Positions 16,891-28,219 of a DNA stretch of 40,442 nt are shown here, piece after piece. The DNA is from QVMP01 sp047974325. GTDB taxonomy: Bacteria > Bacteroidota > Bacteroidia > Bacteroidales > Dysgonomonadaceae. The stretch covers positions 1-40,442 of the forward strand of contig JBKECE010000277.1 of the NCBI GenBank assembly GCA_047974325.1, written 5' to 3'. Below the pieces are notes generated by a model. That model saw nothing but the letters and a program-made list of their open reading frames with translations, was not told where the DNA came from and ran no database searches. Each line of letters starts with the position of its first letter. Position 1 is the stretch's first letter. The translations under genes and the position numbers were made by a program.

Positions 16891-18900
16891 ATGAAATTTC
16901 AGATTAATTCACTTTTCAAACCGACAGGAGATCAGCCGACAGCCATAAAAGCTCTGGTTGAAGGACTTGAAACGCAGATTCCTTACCAGACACTATTAGG
17001 TGTGACCGGATCGGGCAAAACTTTCACAATAGCCAATGTCATTCAGCAGGTGCAGCGCCCAACGCTCATCCTGAGTCACAACAAAACTCTGGCAGCACAG
17101 CTATATAGTGAGTTTAAAGGATTCTTTCCTGACAACGCTGTGGAATATTTTGTATCGTATTACGACTATTATCAACCCGAGGCATATATTCCTTCGACCA
17201 ATACATATATAGAAAAAGATCTCTCCATAAACGATGAGATTGAAAAACTGAGACTTTCCACTACACAAGCATTGCTCTCTAACAGAAGAGATGTTGTGGT
17301 GGTATCTTCCGTATCGTGCCTCTATGGTATGGGAAACCCTGAAGACTTCCAAAACTCTACCATATTGATAACCGTTGGAAAAAAAATGGTGCGTGATGTT
17401 TTTCTACGGCATTTGGTAAGTTCCCAATATTCACGCAACGAAGTGGAATTGAACAGAGGAAATTTCAGAGTGAAAGGAGACACCGTAGACATTTTCTTAG
17501 CAGAAGGAGATATGCTTCTTCGTGTCATATTCTGGGGAGATGAAATCGAAAGTATCGAGAGTCTTGATCCTGTTTCCGGAGTAAGAATTAATGTTTACGA
17601 CGAATTCAAGATATACCCGGCAAGCCTTTTCATCACCACACAAGAGCGTATCAACAGAGCCATTGTTGAAATAGAAATAGATTTGGGCAGACAAGTAGAA
17701 TTTTTGCAATCGATAGGCAAAATGCTCGAAGCAAAACGTCTCTATGAACGGGTGACTTACGATTTGGAAATGATCAGGGAAATTGGTCATTGTTCAGGCA
17801 TAGAAAACTATTCACGGTATTTTGACAACAGATCTCCCGGCACGCGCCCATTCTGCTTGTTGGACTTTTTTCCGGAAGATTTTCTGGTTGTTATAGACGA
17901 AAGTCACGTCACGCTCCCTCAAATCAGGGCAATGTATGGAGGCGACCATTCCCGGAAAGAAAATCTGGTTGAATATGGTTTCCGGCTTCCGGCAGCAATA
18001 GATAACCGCCCGCTCAAGTTTGAAGAATTTGAAGCACTCACAAAGCAAGTGATCTATGTCAGCGCAACACCAGCCGATTATGAACTGATAAAATCGGAAG
18101 GAGTAATCGTCGAGCAACTTATCCGTCCTACGGGGCTGCTCGATCCTCCGATCGACGTCCGTCCAAGCCTGAATCAGATAGACGATCTGATGGAAGAAAT
18201 ACAGCTTCGGGTAGAACGCAACGAAAGAGCACTCGTTACCACACTGACTAAACGTATGGCAGAAGAGTTGACAACATATCTCGCGAATCATGGTGTCAAG
18301 TGCAACTATATCCACTCAGATGTTGAGACATTGGATCGCGTCAGAATAATGGACGAATTGCGTAACGGATTGTTCGATGTCCTCATTGGTGTGAATTTAT
18401 TGCGCGAAGGTCTGGATTTGCCCGAGGTTTCCCTTGTCGCAATTCTGGATGCAGACAAAGAAGGTTTCCTGCGCTCTCACCGATCACTGACTCAAACCGT
18501 AGGTCGGGCAGCCCGAAACATAAACGGAAGAGTCATCTTCTATGCTGATAAAATTACCGACAGCATGGCAATGACAATCAGCGAAACCAATCGCCGGAGA
18601 GAAATACAACTTGCCTATAATGAAGCGAACGGCATTACGCCACAACAAATAACCAAAGCAAAAACTTCAGCTCTGAACAAAGAAAAAACGGCAGAGCCTG
18701 TACCCTACATCGAGCCTGAATATTTACCTATCGCATCAGAACCTGATGTAAAATATAATAATGCTGCGGATTTAAACAAAGCGATAGAAAAAACAAGAAA
18801 ACGAATGAGGGATGCTGCAAAAAAACTCGAATTTCTCGAAGCTGCACAGTATCGAGATGAACTCATTAGATTGGAGGAACTTTTAAATAGCAAAAAATAG
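16891..18900 (+). CDS. uvrB: Excinuclease ABC subunit B (669 aa)
   Basis: The damage-verifying helicase of nucleotide excision repair; it works with UvrA and UvrC in the cytosol. Visible are Walker A TGSGKT (residues 39-44), the beta-hairpin region YYDYYQPEAYIPSTNTYIEK that clamps DNA, the DESH box near residue 336, helicase motifs V and VI (GVNLLREGLDLPEVS, QTVGRAARN), and a C-terminal UVR domain (about 628-666) that binds UvrC. Length is normal. A partial -7 element (TACTTTTA, 16853-16860) lies in the short gap after prmA. Confidence 0.97.
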   Translation: MKFQINSLFKPTGDQPTAIKALVEGLETQIPYQTLLGVTGSGKTFTIANVIQQVQRPTLILSHNKTLAAQLYSEFKGFFPDNAVEYFVSYYDYYQPEAYIPSTNTYIEKDLSINDEIEKLRLSTTQALLSNRRDVVVVSSVSCLYGMGNPEDFQNSTILITVGKKMVRDVFLRHLVSSQYSRNEVELNRGNFRVKGDTVDIFLAEGDMLLRVIFWGDEIESIESLDPVSGVRINVYDEFKIYPASLFITTQERINRAIVEIEIDLGRQVEFLQSIGKMLEAKRLYERVTYDLEMIREIGHCSGIENYSRYFDNRSPGTRPFCLLDFFPEDFLVVIDESHVTLPQIRAMYGGDHSRKENLVEYGFRLPAAIDNRPLKFEEFEALTKQVIYVSATPADYELIKSEGVIVEQLIRPTGLLDPPIDVRPSLNQIDDLMEEIQLRVERNERALVTTLTKRMAEELTTYLANHGVKCNYIHSDVETLDRVRIMDELRNGLFDVLIGVNLLREGLDLPEVSLVAILDADKEGFLRSHRSLTQTVGRAARNINGRVIFYADKITDSMAMTISETNRRREIQLAYNEANGITPQQITKAKTSALNKEKTAEPVPYIEPEYLPIASEPDVKYNNAADLNKAIEKTRKRMRDAAKKLEFLEAAQYRDELIRLEELLNSKK

Positions 18901-18921
18901 AACCGAAAGGAAAAATATATC

Positions 18922-19467
18922 GTGAATAATAAATCAGAGGAAATATTTCCGATAGTGGATGAAGTCGGAAATACGATAGGAAAAGCTACGAGAAAAGAAT
19001 GCCACAGTGGTTCTATGCTGCTTCATCCAGTTGTCCATTTACATATTTTTGATTCGCAAGGAAAGTTATTTCTTCAAAAAAGATCTGACAGCAAAGATAT
19101 CCAACCTGGATTATGGGATTCGTCGGTTGGTGGGCATATAGATTTCGGAGAAACTCCTGAGATAGCTGTGGTACGGGAAGCCCGTGAAGAAATAAATTTG
19201 AGAAATTTCAATCCTGTCTGCATCACAAAGCACATCATTGTGAATCATATAGAACGAGAATTGACATACTGCTTTTACACCATCACGGACAATGAAATAA
19301 GCATCGACCATGACGAAGTTTCCGACGGCCGATTTTGGACAATCGAAGAAATTGCAGAGCATATTGGAACAGAAATCTTCACAATGAACTTTGAATTGGA
19401 TTTCAATCTATTCCTATCCCAAGGACTCGACAAACTGAAGAATAAAATTGAGAATGGCACAATTTAA
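18922..19467 (+). CDS. NUDIX hydrolase, YfcD/IPP-isomerase-like (181 aa), GTG start
   Basis: The NUDIX box lies at residues 71-93 (GHIDFGETPE through REAREEINL), with the metal-binding REAREE intact; the usual Gly near the end of the box is Asn. The flanking domain (HLHIFDSQGKLFLQKRS) is like isopentenyl-diphosphate isomerase and YfcD. It probably hydrolyses a nucleoside diphosphate derivative or a related diphosphate; the substrate is unknown. The start codon is GTG at 18922 with a weak AAAGG upstream. Its last 14 nt overlap the next gene, so they are probably translated together. Confidence 0.85.
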   Translation: MNNKSEEIFPIVDEVGNTIGKATRKECHSGSMLLHPVVHLHIFDSQGKLFLQKRSDSKDIQPGLWDSSVGGHIDFGETPEIAVVREAREEINLRNFNPVCITKHIIVNHIERELTYCFYTITDNEISIDHDEVSDGRFWTIEEIAEHIGTEIFTMNFELDFNLFLSQGLDKLKNKIENGTI

Positions 19468-20344
19468 ATTGATAAAAGACGGAGACAGCATCCGCAAACA
19501 CGATACAGAAATACTCAAACAAGCGGTGTTTAGTCTCACAGATAATGAAGATAGTTTTGTGATACTTGAGCCCAAATATCCTATCGATAACAGCATCTAT
19601 CTGCAAGCTGTTTGTCAGGAAAATATCTATATAGCTGAAATACATTTCATATTGAACCCAGATAATAAACAGAAGCATTACAGTCGCGTGTTTGGGACAA
19701 AGGAAGATTTATACGACATTTTTGTACAATATTATACCCAAGACAAGATACCTGATCTAGGTGAATGGAATGACGACAGTCTGCCCTCAATTACAGAGGA
19801 AGAAGATGAAATGGTGAAGCTATATAAAAAAACAAATGGAGGAATCGATTATTTTGAAATTTGGTTCAGCGATAATGGGTTGACAATACACACCGGAACA
19901 CTTGGCGACACAGGCAGCACTGAAGACTTTGCTCTTGACGGAGAAAACAGTATAGCAGCAAAGAACGTAATGGAAAAATACATTCTGGATGCTAAAAATC
20001 ATGGATATATCGAGTTTGAAGATCTTACGGAATTCATTGTACAATATTCATATTCGGAAAATGAAGATTCGGAAAAACTTGCCCAAAAGATGGAACAAGT
20101 GGAATCTCTTCTGAACGATTGCTTAGGTTGGACCGGCAATGGGCATTGCGATGGAGGTGATTGTGGATCGGGTACTCTGAATATTTTTTGCTATGTTGTG
20201 GACAAAGACATTGCTCTGGATTCAATTTTCGGATTGCTAGAAGACGAAGGTCTGACTGATAATCTGAAAATAGCTTATCTAAACAATCTCACAGAGGAAC
20301 ACGAATTGTTATATCCCGAAAAGGGAAATTTCAGTTTATTCTGA
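19454..20344 (+). CDS. Unrecognised acidic cytosolic protein (296 aa)
   Basis: I do not recognise this family. It has no signal peptide and no membrane segment, and is rich in Asp and Glu. A central segment (GGIDYFEIWFSDNGLTIHTGTLGDTGS) suggests a beta-sheet domain with a WGR-like look. The C-terminal part has a Cys/Gly-rich stretch (WTGNGHCDGGDCGSGTLNIFC) with three cysteines and a histidine that could bind metal. The ATG at 19454 is two codons after a TTG at 19448 and is the better start. It overlaps the NUDIX gene by 14 nt and ends before a strong bidirectional terminator, so the two genes form the end of a transcription unit. Confidence 0.75.
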   Translation: MAQFKLIKDGDSIRKHDTEILKQAVFSLTDNEDSFVILEPKYPIDNSIYLQAVCQENIYIAEIHFILNPDNKQKHYSRVFGTKEDLYDIFVQYYTQDKIPDLGEWNDDSLPSITEEEDEMVKLYKKTNGGIDYFEIWFSDNGLTIHTGTLGDTGSTEDFALDGENSIAAKNVMEKYILDAKNHGYIEFEDLTEFIVQYSYSENEDSEKLAQKMEQVESLLNDCLGWTGNGHCDGGDCGSGTLNIFCYVVDKDIALDSIFGLLEDEGLTDNLKIAYLNNLTEEHELLYPEKGNFSLF

Positions 20345-20362
20345 TTCTGATAAAAGACAAAG

Positions 20363-20398
20363 AAAAGCCATAGAGGTGAATTGCTTCTATGGCTTTTC
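20363..20398. terminator. Bidirectional terminator between convergent genes
   Basis: A 12-bp perfect stem AAAAGCCATAGA (20363-20374) with TCTATGGCTTTT (20386-20397). The A-run and T-run on the two sides let it serve both the acidic-protein gene (plus) and the SDR gene (minus). Confidence 0.88.
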
Positions 20399-20418
20399 CT
20401 ACATAAATGGATGAGATA

Positions 20419-21183
20419 CTAAATAGCAGTCCAACCTCCGTCTACATAAATTGTTTGTCCGGTAATGTAACTCGATTCATTTGCTGCCAAAAAGATCAGT
20501 GCCGTATCCAATTCCTCAGGTTCTCCTTCACGTCCAAGACAGGTAGAGTTCTCAACAAACTTCATAAACTGATCAGCATTGAAGAAACTTCCGGTCATCT
20601 CTGACTCAAAAAAACCGGGACCAATATTGTTCACAGTGATATTATGCTTTCCCCATTCGGCAGCCAAACCTCTCGCAAAATTAATTACAGCCCCTTTTGA
20701 TGTATGGTAAGCGATGGTCGGACTGAATTTATTACCTACCAAGCCATACATAGAAGCTATATTTATGATTCGCCCGTATTTCTCTTTTATCATGCTTTTA
20801 CCGACTTCTCGCGCAAAGTAAAAAAGCCCGTTCACATTTACATCTAACACCCTCAGAAAATCACTGCTGGAGGTATTCTCGGCTTTTCCTCCGGTAGCTA
20901 TGCCTGCATTATTTATTAATATATCTATCTTTCCAAACTGAGAAATGGCATTTGCCACTGTAGAAATAACCTCCGATTCTATAGTTGCATCACACTTCAA
21001 CGGCAGGCAACGCACATTCAGAAGCCTTATTTCTCCAGCCAGTTCTTCCAGTTTCTCCAGACGACGGGCAACAACAACCACATCTGCTCCTTGCTGAGCC
21101 AAAACTTTTGCAAACCTTCTGCCTAATCCGGAAGAAGCTCCTGTTATAAGAGCTGTTCTCCCTTTCAAATCAAATAAAGCCAT
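20419..21183 (-). CDS. Short-chain dehydrogenase/reductase, gluconate 5-dehydrogenase-like (254 aa)
   Basis: A cytosolic NAD(P)-dependent oxidoreductase with a Rossmann fold. The cofactor motif GASSGLG is at residues 15-21, NNAG at 91-94, and the catalytic Ser144, Tyr159 and Lys163 (YHTSK) are all present. The C-terminal ITGQTIYVDGGWTAI is typical of the classical SDR group that includes gluconate 5-dehydrogenase and 3-oxoacyl-ACP reductase. Overall look and length favour a sugar-acid or polyol dehydrogenase, but the substrate cannot be fixed from the sequence. It is transcribed alone and ends at a shared terminator. Confidence 0.88.
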   Translation of the reverse strand: MALFDLKGRTALITGASSGLGRRFAKVLAQQGADVVVVARRLEKLEELAGEIRLLNVRCLPLKCDATIESEVISTVANAISQFGKIDILINNAGIATGGKAENTSSSDFLRVLDVNVNGLFYFAREVGKSMIKEKYGRIINIASMYGLVGNKFSPTIAYHTSKGAVINFARGLAAEWGKHNITVNNIGPGFFESEMTGSFFNADQFMKFVENSTCLGREGEPEELDTALIFLAANESSYITGQTIYVDGGWTAI

Positions 21184-21323
21184 AAGTCATATCTTTTAAT
21201 TAAACATAAAGTAATAATACTATAAATTTAACAAATAGAACGGACTAAAACAAGTCTATTCCAAAATAAAGTCCCTAACTTTGGTTTACGTAACAACAAA
21301 CTTTTCTTACAAAAGAATCTTTG

Positions 21324-21331
21324 TATATTTG
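21324..21331 (+). promoter_or_regulatory. Candidate -7 element of topB
   Basis: TATATTTG, a full match to TAnnTTTG, placed 25 bp before the topB ATG. The -33 position (AACTT) is a poor match. Confidence 0.5.
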
Positions 21332-21356
21332 CGTTGCAAATAAGAAATCCATCCCA

Positions 21357-23381
21357 ATGAAAGTATGTATAGCCGAAAAGCCAAGTGTAGCGCGTGAAAT
21401 TGCCAATATTTTAGGTGCTAAAGAACGCAAAGACGGATATATTGAAGGAAATGGTTATCAGGTGACATGGACTTTCGGCCACCTTTGCACGTTGAAAGAA
21501 CCACACGAATACACTCCACAATGGAAAAGTTGGCGACTGGATATGCTCCCAATGATTCCTCCCCGCTTTGGGATAAAGGTAATTAGCAATGAGGGTATTG
21601 CCAAGCAAATGTCCGTCATAGAAAGACTGATGCAAAATGCCGATGAAGTGATCAATTGCGGTGATGCCGGACAAGAGGGAGAACTCATCCAACGGTGGGT
21701 GATGCAAAAAGCAGTATGTGTATGCCCTGTCAAACGGCTTTGGATCTCATCACTGACCGAAGATGCCATACGCGAGGGCTTTCAAACACTAAAAGATCAA
21801 GACGAGTTTAAAACATTATATGAGGCAGGACTAGCCAGAGCAATCGGTGATTGGCTTTTGGGGATGAATGCTACCCGCCTCTACACAATCAAATATGGAC
21901 AAAATAAGACGGTTCTCTCCATTGGACGGGTGCAGACTCCAACGTTGGCATTGATTGTGAATCGTCAGTTGGAAATAGAGAATTTTAAACCCGAACCCTA
22001 TTGGGAACTAAAAACAATTTATCGTGAAACTACTTTTTCCGTAACTAAAGGAAAATTCGATACACAGCAAGAAGGTGAAAAGTTTCTTGAAGAGATCAGG
22101 CAATCCCCATTTGAAATAACTGATGTTTCAATAAAAAAAGGAGAAGAATCACCACCCCGATTATTTGACCTGACATCATTACAGGTAGAATGCAATAAGA
22201 AATTCGCTTTTTCGGCAGAAGATACGTTAAAAATCATACAATCACTGTACGAAAAGAAACTGACCACCTATCCACGTGTAGATACAACATACCTGAGTGA
22301 CGACATCTATCCTAAAGTGCCAGCCACTCTAAAAGGTTTGTCCGGCTATGAAGATCTCACACAACCTCTGCTCGACGGAAAGAAAATACTGAAATCGAAG
22401 AAAGTCTTTGACAATAGTAAGGTCACAGACCACCATGCGATCATCCCGACAGGTGTACGGGCAAATAATATGAACGAAAACGAACGTAAAGTCTACGATC
22501 TGGTAGCGCGCCGTTTCATTGCTGTCTTTTATCCTAACTGTAAAGTATCTACCACTACCATTTTAGGCGAAGCCAACAAAGTGGAATTTAAAACCACAGG
22601 AAAGCAAATTCTGGAAGCCGGTTGGCGCATCGTTTTTGAGAAAAAAAACTCTCAACAGCAAGATGAAGATGAAAATAAAGATGATGAATATATTCTACCC
22701 GACTTTGTGAAAGGAGAATCAGGTGAACATCAACCTTCGCTGACTGAAAAATGGACTCAACCACCCAAAGTCTATACGGAAGCAACTCTGCTTCGGGCTA
22801 TGGAAACTGCCGGCAAATTTGTTGACGATGACGAACTGCGCGATGCTTTGAAAGAAAACGGTATTGGACGCCCATCAACCAGAGCCAATATTATAGAAAC
22901 TCTTTTTAAGCGCAACTATATTCGTAAAGAGCGAAAAAATCTGTATGCCACAATAACAGGGGTTCAATTGGTTCAAACCATTAAAGAGGATCTACTCAAA
23001 TCGGCTGAACTGACCGGTATATGGGAAAAAAAATTGCGTCAGATAGAGCGCAATGAATACGAACCGAAAGTTTTTTTAGACGAACTGAAGCAAATGGTCA
23101 CTGCCATCGTCACCAATGTGAAGAGTGACTACAGTTACAGACCCATTGAGATTATAGAGACTCTAGACGTGAAAGAAACTCCAAAAGAAGCTACACAAAA
23201 AAAAGAAAGAAAAAAACGTGAACCAAAACCCAAGAAGGATAATACGGAAACATTGAAGCAAAAAACAGAAATTCCAACCATCTGTCCATTATGCGGAAAA
23301 GGTAAAATCATAAAAGGCAAAACAGCCTATGGTTGTTCCGAATGGAAGTCGGGTTGTACATTCAGACTTCCATTAGAATAA
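21357..23381 (+). CDS. topB: DNA topoisomerase III (674 aa)
   Basis: A type IA topoisomerase that relaxes and decatenates DNA through a tyrosine-DNA link. The N-terminal Toprim domain (KVCIAEKPSVAREIANILG; acidic NCGDAGQEGELI) binds metal. The active-site tyrosine lies in LTTYPRVDTTYLS (about residues 305-317). The conserved DHHAIIPTG and GIGRPSTRANIIE are present. The C-terminus has a Lys/Glu-rich linker and a zinc-finger-like C-x2-C ... C tail (CPLCGKGKI ... GCSEWKSGC). The frame opens at 21321, but ATG 21357 starts directly with the Toprim strand and lies just after the -7 element. It may belong to a mobile element in other genomes, but nothing mobile surrounds it here. Confidence 0.95.
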   Translation: MKVCIAEKPSVAREIANILGAKERKDGYIEGNGYQVTWTFGHLCTLKEPHEYTPQWKSWRLDMLPMIPPRFGIKVISNEGIAKQMSVIERLMQNADEVINCGDAGQEGELIQRWVMQKAVCVCPVKRLWISSLTEDAIREGFQTLKDQDEFKTLYEAGLARAIGDWLLGMNATRLYTIKYGQNKTVLSIGRVQTPTLALIVNRQLEIENFKPEPYWELKTIYRETTFSVTKGKFDTQQEGEKFLEEIRQSPFEITDVSIKKGEESPPRLFDLTSLQVECNKKFAFSAEDTLKIIQSLYEKKLTTYPRVDTTYLSDDIYPKVPATLKGLSGYEDLTQPLLDGKKILKSKKVFDNSKVTDHHAIIPTGVRANNMNENERKVYDLVARRFIAVFYPNCKVSTTTILGEANKVEFKTTGKQILEAGWRIVFEKKNSQQQDEDENKDDEYILPDFVKGESGEHQPSLTEKWTQPPKVYTEATLLRAMETAGKFVDDDELRDALKENGIGRPSTRANIIETLFKRNYIRKERKNLYATITGVQLVQTIKEDLLKSAELTGIWEKKLRQIERNEYEPKVFLDELKQMVTAIVTNVKSDYSYRPIEIIETLDVKETPKEATQKKERKKREPKPKKDNTETLKQKTEIPTICPLCGKGKIIKGKTAYGCSEWKSGCTFRLPLE

Positions 23382-23405
23382 AAAGAAATTCTTTTACTAT
23401 CTTTT

Positions 23406-25301
<1,896 letters not shown>

Positions 25302-25327
25302 AAATTTTTTGTAACTCCTCTCTTTAT

Positions 25328-25335
25328 CAAAAATA
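25328..25335 (-). promoter_or_regulatory. Candidate -7 element of purF, next to the glmS terminator tail
   Basis: Minus strand TATTTTTG, 27 bp before the purF ATG. It lies immediately after the terminator stem, so the T-rich tail doubles as promoter. No TTTG has ideal spacing. Confidence 0.45.
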
Positions 25336-25383
25336 CAAACACAAAAGGACAAAGAGTTCAACTATGATTCTCTTTGTCCTTTG
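25336..25383 (-). terminator. Rho-independent terminator of glmS
   Basis: A 13-bp perfect stem, AAAGGACAAAGAG (25344-25356) with CTCTTTGTCCTTT (25370-25382) and a 13-nt loop. On the minus strand it is followed by TGTGTTTG. Confidence 0.85.
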
Positions 25384-25411
25384 TTTTATAACATTTTATC
25401 GTCATTTTAGT

Positions 25412-27256
25412 TTATTCTACAGTGACCGATTTAGCAAGATTTCTAGGCATATCCACATCTCGGTTTTTATTCACAGCTATGTGATAGGCCAACAATTGCA
25501 ACGGGATAGTAGCCAAAAGTGGATCGAGGCATTCCAATGTGGAAGGAACCTCAATGCAATGGTCTGCCATGCCTTTTATCGTTTCATCGCCTTTGCTCAC
25601 AATTGCAATAATCCTACCCTTACGAGCTTTGATCTCTTGGATGTTGCTTACCACTTTTTCATAGATACTATTATTCGTAGCAATAGCGACGATAGGCATT
25701 TCATTATCTATGAGAGCAATCGGCCCATGTTTCATTTCTGCTGCCGGATAGCCTTCGGCATGGATGTAAGAGATTTCTTTCAGTTTCAAAGCTCCTTCCA
25801 AAGCCACAGGATAGCTGTAGCCACGTCCCAAGTAGATAAAGTTATTGGCATAAGTAAAGATTGACGACAATTGTTTTATCTCATCATTCAGAGCCAATAT
25901 TTCTTTTATTTTACCGGGAATTCGCTGAAGCTCTTTTAATATGGATAAATAGGTGTTTTCTTCTATTGTCTTTTTTTCCTTGGCAATGGTCATTGCCATC
26001 ATCACCAACACTGCAACCTGAGCTGTGAACGCCTTAGTGGATGCAACTCCAATTTCAGGACCACAATGAGTATAAGATCCCGAATCCGTATTTCGCGGTA
26101 TCGAGGATCCAACCACATTGCACACTCCATACACAAATGCACCCGCTTTGTGAGCCAATTCTATGGCTGCCAATGAGTCGGCAGTTTCTCCCGACTGAGA
26201 TATTGCTATAACAATATCATCCTCATAAATAACCGGATTACGGTATCTGAATTCAGAAGCATATTCCACTTCTACAGGAATACGACAATACTCTTCTATC
26301 AGATATTCACCAATTAAACCGGCATGCCATGATGTTCCACACGCAATGATAAGAATGCGCCGTGCGTTAATAAATTTATCTTTGTAATCAATGATTCCAG
26401 ACAAAGTGACATTCGTTCCTTCGATATTGATTCGTCCGCTCATAGAATTTTTGAGAGTTTGAGGTTGCTCAAATATCTCTTTAAGCATAAAGTGAGGATA
26501 ACCACCTTTTTCCAACTGGCTCAGATTCATTTTCAATTCCTGTATCTGAGGCGATGCCTCTACGTTGGCTATGGTCACAATTTTGGGCTCGTCATTCCTT
26601 TTCAAGACCACAATTTCCTCATCTTCCAAATAGATTACTTTGTTAGTATATTCTATAATCGGAGATGCATCGGAGGCCAGAAAGAATTCATTCTCACCCA
26701 AACCTACAACCAGAGGACTGCTTTTTCTTGCTGCAATAATTTGTTCTGTATGTCCCTTTTCCACAACAGCAATAGCATATGCACCGATAACCTGATTCAA
26801 AGACAACTGCACAGCTGTAAACAAATCACAATTGTTGGTTACTTTGATATATTCTATCAGTTGAACCAAGACCTCCGTGTCGGTGCAACTCAGAAATTTA
26901 TAACCTTTCGATTCCAACTCTGCTTTCAAAACAGCATAATTTTCAATGATGCCATTATGAATCAGGGCTAAGGATTCTGATTGTGAATAGTGTGGATGCG
27001 CATTCACATCGTTCGGTTCGCCATGCGTTGCCCAACGAGTATGAGCTATACCAATAGTGCCCGAGATATCTTTATCTTTTATATAATTCTCAAGGTCTTG
27101 CACACGTCCTTTTGCTTTATAAACAGAAAGGTGCTCATTTTCATTTATCAGTGCAACCCCTGCACTATCATAACCTCTGTATTCAAGCCTGTGTAACCCT
27201 TTTATGAGTATGGGATAAGCTTCCCTAAAGCCAATATAACCAACAATTCCACACAT
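25412..27256 (-). CDS. glmS: Glutamine-fructose-6-phosphate aminotransferase (614 aa)
   Basis: Makes glucosamine-6-phosphate, the first step towards UDP-GlcNAc for peptidoglycan and lipid A. The N-terminal glutaminase has the catalytic Cys2 (MCGIVGYIG) and HTRWATHGEPN; two SIS domains follow (CGTSWHAG, SQSGETADSLAA, ASTKAFTAQ), and the C-terminus ends SVTVE as usual. Length is normal (about 610). I see no glmS ribozyme in the upstream 254 bp; this is expected, as that element belongs mainly to Firmicutes. It ends in a clear hairpin. Confidence 0.96.
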   Translation of the reverse strand: MCGIVGYIGFREAYPILIKGLHRLEYRGYDSAGVALINENEHLSVYKAKGRVQDLENYIKDKDISGTIGIAHTRWATHGEPNDVNAHPHYSQSESLALIHNGIIENYAVLKAELESKGYKFLSCTDTEVLVQLIEYIKVTNNCDLFTAVQLSLNQVIGAYAIAVVEKGHTEQIIAARKSSPLVVGLGENEFFLASDASPIIEYTNKVIYLEDEEIVVLKRNDEPKIVTIANVEASPQIQELKMNLSQLEKGGYPHFMLKEIFEQPQTLKNSMSGRINIEGTNVTLSGIIDYKDKFINARRILIIACGTSWHAGLIGEYLIEEYCRIPVEVEYASEFRYRNPVIYEDDIVIAISQSGETADSLAAIELAHKAGAFVYGVCNVVGSSIPRNTDSGSYTHCGPEIGVASTKAFTAQVAVLVMMAMTIAKEKKTIEENTYLSILKELQRIPGKIKEILALNDEIKQLSSIFTYANNFIYLGRGYSYPVALEGALKLKEISYIHAEGYPAAEMKHGPIALIDNEMPIVAIATNNSIYEKVVSNIQEIKARKGRIIAIVSKGDETIKGMADHCIEVPSTLECLDPLLATIPLQLLAYHIAVNKNRDVDMPRNLAKSVTVE

Positions 27257-27478
27257 AAGGTAATCTAATATCGTTATTGTTCTTTCTAAGATTCTATAAC
27301 ATTCCGTGTGAGGTATAGTTATATAATCAAATGCGAAGATAATAAAAATATGGCTGTGAGATGTGACATTAAAAGATTTCTTACGACAAATAAGAATATG
27401 ATAGTTAAAATTCGATTGATAAACATCGTTTAAAGATATTTAGCATTTATATCTCTGACCATATAAATAGAATAACGC

Positions 27479-27486
27479 TATCTTTG
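27479..27486 (+). promoter_or_regulatory. Candidate -7 element of the MacAB-like operon
   Basis: TATCTTTG matches TAnnTTTG; a TCTG at 27454-27457, 21 nt upstream, is a 3-of-4 match to TTTG. It overlaps the TTG at 27484, so that TTG is not the start and ATG 27511 is. The rest of the 27257-27510 spacer shows no ORF. Confidence 0.55.
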
Positions 27487-27510
27487 AAATTTTCAAAATC
27501 TGAACAGTGT

Positions 27511-28218
27511 ATGATAAGAATAAACGATTTGAATAAGACCTATTATGGAGCATCTCCGCTACATGTGCTCAAAGGTATCAACATGAATGTGGAAAAAGGA
27601 GAGTTCATTTCTATCATGGGAGCCTCAGGTTCGGGAAAATCTACTTTACTCAATATCATCGGAATTCTAGACGACTATGATTCAGGAGAATATTATCTGG
27701 ATAATGTCTTTATAAAAAATTTAAATGAGACTCGTTCTGCCGAATTACGTAATCAGAAAATAGGATTCATTTTCCAATCTTTCAACTTGATATCCTTCAA
27801 AAATGCAGTCGAAAATGTAGCTCTTCCACTCTATTATCAAGGTGTAAGCCGCAAGAAAAGAAATGCAATAGCGCTCGAATATCTCAAAAAATTAGGTTTG
27901 GAAAATCATGCAAATCACCTACCCAATGAATTATCAGGCGGTCAAAAACAACGGGTTGCCATAGCCCGTGCTTTGATTGCCAAACCACAAATAATATTGG
28001 CAGATGAACCAACCGGAGCGCTGGATAGTAAAACATCTCTAGAAGTGATGAAAATTCTTCGCGATCTGAACACCGAAGAAGGCATCACAATGATAATTGT
28101 AACTCACGAGCAAGCTGTAGCTGAAGCAACAGACCGCATTATACACATCAAAGACGGGCTCATCCAACCTATTGACACTGATATTAAGCACCACTCTACG
28201 GAGTTAATACAAAAATAA
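27511..28218 (+). CDS. ABC transporter ATPase, MacB/LolD type (235 aa)
   Basis: A cytosolic ATPase of the MacB/LolD family with Walker A GASGSGKS (residues 37-44), signature LSGGQKQRVAIARAL, Walker B IILADEPTGALDS, and a short MacB-like C-terminus. In MacB proper the ATPase and permease are fused; here the ATPase is separate and is followed 1 bp later by the first permease. It powers the periplasmic mechanotransmission machine formed by the two following permeases. ATG 27511 (MIRINDLNK) is chosen on promoter grounds. Confidence 0.93.
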   Translation: MIRINDLNKTYYGASPLHVLKGINMNVEKGEFISIMGASGSGKSTLLNIIGILDDYDSGEYYLDNVFIKNLNETRSAELRNQKIGFIFQSFNLISFKNAVENVALPLYYQGVSRKKRNAIALEYLKKLGLENHANHLPNELSGGQKQRVAIARALIAKPQIILADEPTGALDSKTSLEVMKILRDLNTEEGITMIIVTHEQAVAEATDRIIHIKDGLIQPIDTDIKHHSTELIQK

Positions 28219-28219
28219 A

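Noticed and set aside
27257..27510. glmS ribozyme or riboswitch upstream of glmS
   Set aside because: No conserved core could be recognised and the element is mainly found in Firmicutes.
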